This document shows positions 48,201 through 60,200 of a stretch of DNA of 64,000 nt, in pieces. Within the stretch, counting starts at the first letter, position 1; every line of letters starts with the position of its first letter. Both the position numbers and the translations under genes were made by a program. The stretch is from positions 124,001 through 188,000 of the forward strand of contig VWZF01003645.1 in the NCBI GenBank assembly GCA_013396755.1. The letters run 5' to 3'. This stretch comes from Sclerurus mexicanus. Taxonomy: Eukaryota > Chordata > Aves > Passeriformes > Furnariidae. The notes beneath the pieces are model-generated. The model was not told the DNA's origin, searched no databases, and saw nothing but the letters and a program-made list of their open reading frames with translations.

Positions 48201-51200
48201 GTTATGTAACAGAAGATGCTCTTTGTCATTACAATATGATAGAACAGATATTCAGCTGAAGATTTAGGATTAAGGAGAAAATTCTAGTCTAAGATGTCTG
48301 CTTGGATCTTAGACAACACCTAAAACTGTCCGGTGTAAAATGAGAAATACCTTATTTATGCATATGACTCTGTACTTTATCTCCTTCCCCCATGAGGAGA
48401 GTGACTAAGCAAAGAGGTTAGAAATAAAAATACACTAAATACTTGTCACCACCAATGGAATAAGCAATTCTGAGTAATAAAAAAAATAGAAGTTGGTAGA
48501 GCTGAAAGACATGTTTCCAAATCCTTAGTAGGCAGTGATTGCACTGCTATCTCACTCTGCAGGTACTGGTTATGAAAACTGAGAAGGTACAGATGCTCTT
48601 AGTTGCCTTCTGACTGAAATTGATCTGCATCAAAACTGAAGAGTTGGAAGTTAGTGGCATATGTGCATGTAAAGTGAAATACTTAAACCTAACGTTTGAT
48701 TTATGGCTTGAAATCATACAGGAGAGCAGTATTCTTCTTGTCAGACTTTTTGTCTTCATTGTTTCATATATTTAGGCAAATCAGTTACATCTTTTTTGTG
48801 AATCTATAAAACAAGAAATGAGAAGAATAAGACACTTGACTTGCACATGCAAAATTAGGCAAACTAAGTGTTCTATGCTTCACTACAGGTTTTCAAGAAA
48901 GAAATGTAAAAGATGCTAGTGCACAGAATAGAGGATTTAAAGGATTTCGTGGTGGCTTTGGACAGAGTGAGAGTAAGTTTTTTGTATTGACTTGTTTGTG
49001 TGGGAACTGCATACATTTGGCCATTCTTTCAGGGTTTGCTTGCTCCCTGAGAACTTCCAGTACAAGGGTGAATGCTGTGAAATGGCTTCTGTTCTTTACC
49101 CAGGTAAAAGACACTTGATCTTCATATGCAAAATTGGGCAAACTAAGTTACTGTGTGCTGTGCTGTACTGCAGGTTTTCAAGAAAGAAATGCTGTAGAAG
49201 GTTCCATTAAACATACACAAAATAAAGGGTTTCATGATGGCTTTGGACAACGTGAGAGTAAGCGTTTGGTTTTTTTTTTTGTATTGACTAGTTTGTATGG
49301 AAACAGCATATATTTGGTCATTCGTTCTGGGTTTATTTGCTCCCTGAGCACTACCAGTACCACGGTGAAAGCTGTGAAATGTTCTTCAGCTGTGTTTGTG
49401 GCTCTTGAGGAACGTGAGGGGGTCTTTAGGAAAACAGTATTACTGAGTATAATACAGCATAGGTTGGAGTTAACAAAGAATCTGTTGGGACTATTGCACT
49501 GCAGATTTCTTGGAGTAAATAGTATTAACTTTAATTGTAGTATTTCCTTATACTAATTTTTTTACCCTATATCCACATACACTGTCTGCTTCTTACTGGT
49601 ATTAAAGATGGACAATGGAACATACCTCAGTCTGGATTTCTTGGCTCTACAGAAAAAAGAACACTTACAGATGGTGCAGGTGAGACATTTTAGTACAGGG
49701 GATGAGTCTTTCAGGTTTGCTTGGTGGTGATTTTTGACAATGCTGTTCCTTGTTAGTTTGGATGGCGCATTGAGCAACCTGGTCCAGTGGGTGGCATGCC
49801 TGCCTGTGGCAAAGGGGTTGTAACTAGTTGGTCTTTAAGGTCCCTTCCACCCCAACCCATTCTGTTATTAGTACGCATTTTCAGAAGTGCTCCTTAATAC
49901 CATATAAGAATTGTTTTGCCTCTATTTGACTTAGTAAAGTTTTTCATATTTGTAATTCAAATAATGTTTTTTAGGAAGTGTTTATAGAGGCCACATGCTC
50001 ATGCTCCTAGTGGATGTAACTGCATCCTTAACACATGATAGTAATTCCTTTAAAAAAACAAGTTACTATTTTACAAAACCAGCACAGCTTATTCTTTCAA
50101 AAAATTCCACACCACTTCTCCATATTTTGGATTGATGCCTATCAAGGTGGTGGAATACTACACTTGTTTGACTAAGCAGACAGCAGGGCTTTGTGCAGGA
50201 GAATGAAGATGAGCAGTTCTGCTGTAGAGTCCAGGAATTGTGAAAGAACTCACAAGCTGTATGTAAGGTCTGTAGTATTTATGGATACTTGGATCTAGAC
50301 TGTCTTTTGCATGTAAGCCTTTAAAATAGGAGTTTGGGTTTTATTTCTTTGTGTAATTGATTAAAAAAAAATTGAAATGACAAATAAATTGGTATGCACC
50401 AAGCCTTGATGGAGAAGGAGCCACAGATTGTGTGGTAGGAGAATTTTTGGTGTTATGTAACAGAAGATGCTCTTTGTCATTACAGTATGATCCAACAACA
50501 GAATACTTTTTGTCAAAAACATACTTTTTGTCTTCATTTTTTCATATGTTCAGGCAAATCAGTTATATTTTACTTTTTTGTGAGTTGATAAGGAATGAGA
50601 AGAATAATTTCCATGCAACAGATACTTGACCTGCATATGCACAGTTAGGCAAACTAAGTTACTATGTGCTATGCTGTACTGCAGGTTTTCAAGAAAGAAA
50701 TGCCGTAGAAGGTTCTAGAACACAAAATAGAGGACTTAAAGGATTTCGTGGTGGCTTTGGACAGAGTGAGAGTAAGTTTTTTGTATTGACTTGTTTGTGT
50801 GGGAACTGCATACATTTGGCCATTCTTTCAGGGTTTGCTTGCTCCCTGAGAACTTCCAGTACAAGGGTGAAAGTTATGAAATGGCTCCTGTTCTTCAGCT
50901 GTTTTGTGGAACGTAAGAGGTGTCTTTACAAAATAGAATTACTGGAAATAATACAACATAGATTTGAGTTAACAAAGGACCTGTTACAATGCAGATTTCT
51001 TGGTGTAAGTAGCAGAGGTGTCAATTGTAGTATTCCATTATACTAATTTTATACCCTGTCACTTACCAGTAGTAATGATGGATGAATGGACATAGCTCAG
51101 TCTAGAACTCTTGGCTCTGGAGAAAAAAGAACATCTACAGATGGTGCAGGTGAAACCTTTTAGTACAGGGGATGAACCTTTCAGATTTGCTGATAGGTGG

Positions 51201-54200
51201 TTTGTGACAATGCTGTTCCTTATTAACTCTGCTAAATGCTGTCACTGTGATTGGGCTCCCTGTTAAGAATCTTTTGCAAATGTTAGGTATTTTGTTTGTA
51301 TGCCTGCAAAAGACGAGTTCGTAATTTTTATGAATTTTAGTGATTAGATTTTCAAAGCTGTTGTCTTCCATAATTTTTTTCTTGGCCTTTTTCTTGGTCG
51401 TCACTAGTTCAGTTAATGCACAGTGAAGCAGAGGTACTAGCCCCAAAATTGGAAATAAGCCTTTAAGAAATTTCTCAGTCTTGAAACAGTCACTTTAGAC
51501 TTTTTTACCATTCCTGTGAGTGGAAGTATTTTAGGTTTGTCCAGACTGACAAGGTCAGGTGTAGCTCTGAGAGGCCACCTATTCTTGATTAAACTTTATT
51601 TTAGCATTCAGGGGGTTTTTTTGTTGTCTACAAGGGATTTTTCCCTCACAGTTCTGTATTCCTTTGCTACCGATGCCACTGTACCTTGTTACCTGCATGT
51701 TGTGCTACCTAGACCATAGTAATCTATCATTCACAGAAATACCATAATTACCATTAAACTAGTGTGATGAGTAGTGGATGGTTGATAATTGTCCATGAAA
51801 GAACATTTTGTGTAATAGTGGTAAAAGCATTTTTGATTGTAGAAAGAATGGATAAACGGTTCTTTACTCAGAGGGTAGTGAAGCACTGGAACTGATTGCC
51901 CAGAGGTTGTGAGTACCCCATATCTGGAAATGTCAAAGGCCAGATTGGGTGGGACTTTGAGCAGCCTGCTCTAGTGGGTGGTGACCCTGCCAATGGCAGA
52001 GAGGTTGAAACTAGATGATCTTTAAGGTCCCTTCCAGCCCAAGCCATTCTATGATTTAGTGATTAGTATATGTTTTCAGAAGTTCCCCTAAATATCTGAA
52101 GAAGAATTGATTTGCCTCTGTAAGTTCTGATGGAATTAATTTATGGAATATTGTGCCTTCCTGGAAAGTGGAGGGAAATCCAAATGATGCCTCACTGAAC
52201 TTAACTTCATTAGCTCCATACTTAAAGTAGTTCTAATTTAGCTTTTCCTAAAGCTTTTCCTGTATTGTTCATGCACTTAAGTGGTTTTGTTCTTAAGGTC
52301 CAAAGGTGACGTACGTGCCCCCTCCTCCACCTGTTGATGAACAAGCCATCTTTGCACATTATCAGACAGGAATGAATTTTGACAAGTATGATGAAAACAT
52401 TGTCGAAGTGTCAGGACTGGACCCTCCAGCAGCATTAATGGTTAGTGAACTACTTAATCTCAGAGTTTGCTGAGCATGATTTTGTGAGGATTTTTACTGA
52501 GTCTAATATACGCTGCTAATGAAAATATGAATAAAAATTTGGAATCTTGCAAACAGTACAATGTTGAAATGAGGTGCTGCCCATTTGAAAGATATAGGTT
52601 TGAATTCACAGTAACACTGTCAGACTATCTAAATGTTCCAGAGAAAATAGTACTGGGTATATAGGAAGAATGGCAGTTTTATTGCAGAAGAATACCAGTT
52701 TAGGTATTCAGGAACAGTTTCTGGAAAGGCTGGTCAAGTTACCTTACTGAAGTCTCTTACTAGGGGATCTTTAACAATGTAGACGAATCCCTGTTGGAGT
52801 AGTATTCATCTGGACAGAGAGGTGTTTTAAAGTAATTTCTATCCCTATTCTCTCTGGCTGCAGTTTATTATTTTAACATACAATTTTGCTCCTTCTCCAT
52901 ACTAGGTGGCCAATGTATGAAAAGAAAAAAGCTCTTTCTAGAAGGGAGAAGAATGAAAAAAGTGCTCAAGCGTTAATAGCACCTGTTTTGAAAGGGAAGA
53001 TGCAGAGGTGTTTTCACCATCTGTCTTCTGAAAGGCTTTCTCACTGAAGTTAAACTGATTTTTGTCATACATGATTCTTTTTGGTCCTGGGTAGTAACAT
53101 TGCTTTAGCTCCCCCTACTTTTTAACACGGAGACTGTGTATCTCCTACATGAAATGAAACTAAAGTTTCAATTTGTTTTCGTAGCATGCTGTGTTGTGAG
53201 TTTGTCTGTTTGGATCTGATGTATAGCTTCTGAGCAGTTTTCTCTCACAATTGATAAGACCAGCTGAAAGCCTCCAGTGTACTACAATGTTACTTGAATG
53301 GCCTGAGCAGGTTTGAGACCTTTGGAGACCTGTAGGAACCTTGGCAATCTGTATGACTGGCAAGACTCCTTCTAAAGTTAAGATGCTTTAGTTTTTGGAT
53401 GTCTGTACCTGTGGTAAGCTTCTTGGGGTTTCTGACTTCTGTGATTGTATAATAACTTAATTTTTTGTTCTTACAGAGTTTTGCAGATACTAACATCTCC
53501 CATACTTTAACTGTGAACATTGCTAAAGCTGGGTACTCTAAACCTACTCCAGTGCAGAAGTATAGCATTCCTATTGTACTGGCAGGACGGGATTTAATGG
53601 CATGTGCCCAGACAGGATCAGGAAAAACTGTAAGCATTTTATATAGTATTCATATTACTGAAGGTGTGTGACCATGAACTTTCAGGTGAATGCCTCTGTC
53701 TTCTGTGTGCCAGATACTTCACAGCTTGTTGTCTAATGATTTAACACTTGCACAGCAATGGCAGATGTAGTATTAAGCTCAGATACAAATGATGTCACAT
53801 TTTGGGTTGAGTTTCTTTTCAGTTTCAGTGCACTAGTGTCTTGATACAGCAGGCCAACATTCAGGGCTGCACGTAAGTATAGGTGGGCCGTCCTAGACAC
53901 TGCTAATGGGAAAGCTCAGCAGTTGAAAGTATGGTTTTCTTTCTGTGTTGTGTGGTGTTTTGTCTTGTTTAGTGTGTGTGGTATTTTTTGTTTGTGTTTT
54001 TTGGAGGTTTTTTGTGTGACTTTTGTTTTCTATATTTTTGTGGGTGTTCTGGTTTTTTTTTTTCAAACTTAAACTAGATTGTAACAGTCTGTTGTGCTGG
54101 TTTGTCACACTTGGTTTGATCTAGTCTGATCTACATAGGACTTGGTTTTAGGTGATTCAGTATTAGTCATGGAACTATGTTGAGAGTTGATACTAAGCTG

Positions 54201-57200
54201 AAAGTTGACTTAGCTTGTTAACCTGCCTGATGTACCCAAACCTAAGCACTGACTGCTGACGTAAAAGAATGTTTGTTTGGCTAAGAAGTGTAGCTTTTTG
54301 CCATTCAGTTTAATTGTGGAATCTTAGTTTTGTTGTAATGTAGCTTAATAGTTACTTCTTCTGAAAAACCTCTTTTGTTTGCAGAAAGGGAAATCTCTAA
54401 AGCTTATGCTCTAAATGTTCTGAATGCTTTTTGGACCTCTGTGCAGATGGTGCAGATGCAGTTTTGGGGGTAACTAGTCTTTATTGGAAGGAAGTGTGGT
54501 TCCTTGCAGCTGTGTTGCAAACTGAGATGCCAGTCTAGTAGTCTTGGAGAATGTTGATACATAGTTACTTTACAGACCTACTGATAAGAATCTGAAACTG
54601 TAATTATAGGTAAACTGCAGGTTTTTATCCTGGGCTATATTATCAAGGTGTGGAACTGCCTCAAGAACCCAGGAGTTAGCCACTGTATGAACTGTATTGC
54701 TGTGTTACTAGACTCCTAAGATCCAGAGGGATATTTTCATACTGCTTAAATGAGGAGAAATAACCTTAAGTCTCCTGTAGTGCATTCAGATCAGTGCTTT
54801 TGCTGTCTCATTTCCTTGAATATGTGTGCTATCATTCAAGCATTAGGATCAATATGTAGCTTTTAGTGTGACTGATGAAAGCTTTAAACAGCATAAATAC
54901 TGCTGGTTGTTTTTTTTTCCTCAGGCAGCTTTTCTTGTACCAGTTGTGGCCCAAATGATGAGAGATGGTATAACTGCCAGCAGATTTAAAGAGCAGCAAG
55001 AACCAGAATGTATTATTACTGCCCCAACTAGAGAACTGGTAAATCAGATCTTCCTAGAAGCAAGGAAATTTGTGTATGGGTAAGCTTTTGCACTGTTGTA
55101 CACTGACGATTACTTTGCCTGAATCAGCAGTGGGGTTTATTTTCATAAATACTTGCAGAGGTTTTTTTTGTGCCAAATTATTATAAATACTTGAATTTGG
55201 ATTATAATGAGTTTAGATTAGAATACTAGGCTAGCAAGTTTCCTACTGTATGGCTAGGGATTTAATCTTCCTCATAGTGGGGTGGGTGGGTGAATGGGAG
55301 GCTTAGTCCAGCTTGAAGAGGAGACAAGTACTAAACTTGTGTCACGTAATATTTACTGATGAGAAAAATGAATTTTTTTACATGAGATGTTAAGTAAACT
55401 TTCCTGTTTGACCATCCAGGAGCCACTCTGGCAGTCACAGTTACACCACCAGGGACTTTGGTGTGACCAAAGCCCCTTTGCAGTGGGTGGCTCCAGGTGA
55501 CCCGATGGGTGCCTCACTTGACTCCCTACACACACAACTCAGTCAGACAAGGTCTCCACACTGACTTGACCCCAGATTACCCATAGCAGAGTCTCAGATC
55601 TCTTGTTCCTTAAAGTAATTAAACTGTTGTGCAGCAACATATAACAGCTCAAGCTGGGTGTCTCCATGAAGGAACTGCTGGACAAAGGAATCACTGAGCT
55701 TTTATACACTCACAATTTATGTACTCGATATTCCGGAATCTTGTTACTGAGTTGTTGGCTCCTGCTGAGTCTCTGAGTGTCAGGTCACCTGGCTAATGAT
55801 GCAGGTCCCTGTGCCCTTTGTTAAGCAAAGGGTCAGTGCCAGTTCATGGCTTTTTGCTTGGGCTGCAGCCATTTCCAGCCACCCAGAGTTCAGTCTGCAG
55901 CTCACACTGCAGCCGCACACTGAGCTACCTGCATTAGATTTATTCTTCAACATGAAGAAACTGATGTGCTTACTTATGTAATTTCTACTTGCTTTATTTT
56001 TGTCCTGACAAAAATGGAGGCATGGGTTAGGTGTTTTAGTTAACTTTCAGGAATGGTTTCTAGTAACTTATTTCCCTGCATTTCTGGTCTTGGACAGACA
56101 TTTCACAGCTCAAGGAAACTCTTCCAGTTTTCAAAACAGAAAAAAGGTTTAAACTTGCCATTGAGCCCTTGGATGCTCTGAGAATACATTCATGCTAGTT
56201 TTGTCATTGATCTTTCCACTTCTAAGTAATAGATTTTACCAGTGCACAGAAAAGAAATCTATTGTCTATAACAGTTTGTTACTGTTTGGAGGTGGAAGGC
56301 AGAACATCAGTGCAAAATCTGATGGGATAAATCAGTACTTGACCTTGCTCAAGCAAACTTCCACTTGGAGGCTGCCTTCCTTTGGGAAGTAGGATCATGT
56401 TTGCCTATCTACTTACTAAGCATGTTAGGAACAGCTTCTTAATCTCTAAAACTCTTCTAGCTTTGTTGCTAGTTCTGTTCATCATCAGTGTACCGAATTC
56501 TGTTCAACTAGATTTAGGTGATTTCATAATAAAATAGCTTCTGCTACAGCTGGCCTGCAGTGAGAGCAAGATAACATCCCTTTGGGGGGCAGTTAAACAG
56601 TATCAGGATGTGAATCTGCTGTCTAAAAAGAATTGAATGCATATTGCTTAGTTCAGATTTATGATCTTCTTAAGCTATTTGGTTTAATTTGCAAGTAGAA
56701 ATATGAAATATATATATTAATAGTGGATAAATATTGAAATTATAGAAGTCCTTAATGCGTTTTTATTCTTGACTAAAACTTTCTGAAAAGTTTTAGTTAA
56801 CCCTGGCTAAAGTTTACTGTGTTTATCTCATTACTGTTATTGGGTATGAAATTGAATTAGTATCTTCAAGATCAGTTTGAATATGAGTATGAAAATACTT
56901 GTTATGTGAATGTAAAAACTCATTGCATGCATATAAAAGCCTAAACAGAAGGTTACAAAGATTAGCTTGTAAACTTGCCTCACTGTGTAAGGTAGTTCTT
57001 GCTTGGGCAGGTGGTTTTCTGCAGAAGAGTATCTGGTGTAGCTGTGCTTGGTGGATCTAACCAAAGAGCTTAGTGGGAAGAACACTGATTACTGTAGTGT
57101 TTGAGTGGATTTGTAGTCTAATCCTTGCATCACACATTACGTGGCCAGTGTGGTTAGCTGATTTACAAAGATTCCACCTTTTTTTTTTTTAACTATTTGG

Positions 57201-60200
57201 CACTGTCCTTTTAAGATCTGCAAAGACTTCTTCTGAAGCTCTAGAGACATACAGAGTGGTGCTTCTGTGTTTCCTAGGTGTGCTGTATAAAAGGGGACAA
57301 AGTCTAACACTATTTTGGTTGTATTAGTAGCTCTCAGTTGAAGGGAGAGGGAAGAAAGCAGGTGAAATCACGAGTTCATTCCAGGCAGGCTATCTGCACA
57401 GCCTCTGTTATGCAGTGGGAATGGGAACTTTAAGCTTAGAGTGAGCAAGTGTCTGTTTTTGAGTTCTGCTTTTGGAGCAAGCTGTACTGTTATGGAGAAC
57501 AGATTAGACTATTCTTAAGCTTATTTGTGGTAGATCTTATTATTTTTTACTTTTTTTCATGAAATTTCCATACTTACATAATTAATCCAAACTTTTTTCT
57601 ACATAACAGAACTTGTATAAGGCCTGTTGTGGTCTATGGAGGTACACAAATAGGCCATTCAGTTCGTCAGGTAATGCAAGGCTGTAATATACTGTGTGCC
57701 ACTCCAGGAAGGCTTCTAGACATCATTGGAAGAGGAAAGGTGAGATCTTAAAATCTAAGCTGAATTCCCTAAGTACTCTAACTTTTTTATATATTGATTT
57801 TTATTCTTCAAATTCAATAGAAGCAGAGATAGAGCCATTGAAAACCAGTCAGTATGCTGCCTTTGTACAGGCACTGGAGTACAAGTGAGTTTGTCTTAGA
57901 ATATCTAAATTCCATGAGGTTTTTGAAAGAGTAGCCTCAGTCTAGATCTCTTCAGTTCCTTTCAGAGCCAGCTGAAAAATACGAGTCAATCAAAGTAGCT
58001 GCAGTGTTCATAGCAATGAAATTTTGTAGTTTATGGAACAGTTTCTCTTGTGGAAAATTCCATAGAGGATTTTCATTCGATGTCCCGTTTGTTTTGCTGC
58101 AGCGTCTTTTATCTGTCTGGAGCTCTATTTTCCTATTGATTTTATTCAAAATGCGAAAAACTCCAGTATAATACTGTGTTTGAATTTCTGTTTTTCCAGC
58201 CATTTTAAGTTCAAATCGAAATTGCTACATATTAGAGTGATGATTCAGGGGTGCTGCACTGCACAAATGAAGTTTAGAAAAACACTTCTTGATAATAAAC
58301 TGAAGATTGGTTTGCTGCAGTTTTCAGGCTTTTAATCAAACGGATAGTCTTGGTCAGCAACAGTGAAGTTGTAATGTCCTTAATAATGCTTTCTGACCTA
58401 ATTTATTTTTTCAGAAGAAAATGTTTTGAGAATGTGTGATAGTTATATGAGAGAACCTTTCTAAAACTCAAAGCATGATTCCAAAATAGTTGATCTCTAG
58501 GCTTTATCTCAGTTCACATTGCTGAACCAAGTTCTAAAGCGCGTGCTCAGTGTGTGCGTCCTGTTAGAACAGATTAAAAAGTTGAGGTTGACATGCAAAT
58601 AAATCATAATACTTTCATTTGTGAATAATTACTTTCATTTTTTTAATAACTTCTACTTGAAAGAAGTAAGTAAAGGTGGATTTTGGCAATTTGGAAATTT
58701 TTTAAGTACACTCTGTCAGTGAACCAATTCTGTTTTCCTTTGACTGAAATACTTGCAGATTAGTTTGCGTAATGTGAAATACCTGGTGCTAGATGAAGCA
58801 GACCGCATGCTTGATATGGGTTTTGGCTCAGAAATGAAGAAGCTGATTTCTTTCCCAGACATGCCACAAAAAGACAAACGCCAAACACTAATGTTTAGTG
58901 CCACTTTTCCTGAGGAAGTTCAGAGGTGAGTAAAGTAAAAACAGAAATACGTGTGAAGATGTACTTCTATAGAACTAAATATCTGAAGAGTTAGGGATGC
59001 TCCTTGTGTTTAAACATTTATAATCTTGCTAGAAGATACTGAAAACTATGCTGTAAACATTTCTTGCCTAATTTAAGCAGGAACTCCAAAGCATAACCTG
59101 CTTAATTTAGGTAAGGAATCTAAATCAATATAAGAGGTTATCTGAAGACTTTTAAATTCCACTTCTACAGAAGTCCTCATGTTGCTCCTGTTTGTTTTTT
59201 GCCCCTCTTCCACCGCATCTATTCAAGCTCAAAACCAGTGATCTTTGCATTTTGCAAGCAGCACCGGTAGCGCTGTCTTTGGATAGCCAGACATACGAAT
59301 TACTGTTCAATTCACCAGCCTTTCTGATACACAGTTCTTATTTACATACATAATTGTATTTATTTTTGGTAGTTTTAAAGCTACCACAAATGGGTTTATG
59401 ATGTATCATACGTGTTTGCTACTCACTACCTTAAAGTTTGACTCTTTTTTAAGAGAACAGTCTTCAACAGATGGTAGTAGGATTGTTGAGTAACTGAACA
59501 AAATGACTCGTTCCTTGTAGGTGGATGGAAACTATTCTGGTTTTGAAGGCACAGGCATCTGAATACTCATTCTTAAATCAGAGGAGTCTAGATTTCAATT
59601 GGACCAGTGCAAATTGGTGACTTATGTGGAAAGGATACTGTTAGGACATTTCAGTGAAGTGTGTTGGTACCTCAGTGAGGCAAATCCTGACAACTTTTTT
59701 TGGCCTACAGAAAGTCTGAAACATCTTTTTTGAGGCAGGGAGAAAATACCTTCAAGTAGCTGACTGTCCTGAATGAATGAGGGGAACAGGCTGCTTCTCC
59801 CATTCAGTCAGGTAATGCTGACCACTGATGTGGAGATGAATCACCATTCTTGAAGTAGGACTCGGTCTTAAATCACCTCTTGTAGCTTTGGTTCCTCAGT
59901 TAAGACTTCTCATAGGGTTCTTTGTATGTAAAGAAGATCTTAGAGTGAACTAATAATTGCTTTGTTTCCACAGCTGTGAATGAAGCATTCAAGTAATACT
60001 GTACATGAGTATGCTTTGTGTTCATTCCATGTGTTTGCCTGTGTCTGTAGAAATGTGATCTCACTTCACTGTTTATCCTGGGAAAAAGACCAGGCGTGTT
60101 TCCCTTTAAGATACACAGTGTACTTTGATGGACTGAGTTTTTAGGTTTGAAAGAAGAATCCCTTGATTTCTAGATTTGTTGTCTTCATCATTGTGTTCTT

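Larger units (their letters stand above)
47917..49757 (+). repeat. Tandem duplication in DDX4, unit 1
   Basis: The intronic segment 47917-48240, the pre-exon segment from about 48742 and exons 4-6 with their introns recur in unit 2 (50171-51227). The first 320 bases differ by only about a dozen changes by eye. Unit 1 carries two RGG exons (exons 4 and 5) where unit 2 has one. Confidence 0.92.
50171..51227 (+). repeat. Tandem duplication in DDX4, unit 2
   Basis: Second copy: intronic segment 50171-50491, RGG exon 7 (50685-50771) with nearly identical downstream intron to exon 4, then an intron tail like that after exon 5, and a dead copy of exon 6 (51078-51149). Similarity ends near 51227. 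Confidence 0.92.

Noticed and set aside
48563..48586. Candidate mini-exon after CTCTGCAG in DDX4 intron 3
   Set aside because: In the required phase it reads into TGA after six codons, and no equivalent exon is known or present in unit 2.
57694..57888. 64-codon open frame overlapping DDX4 exon 11
   Set aside because: A shadow in another frame that runs into intron.
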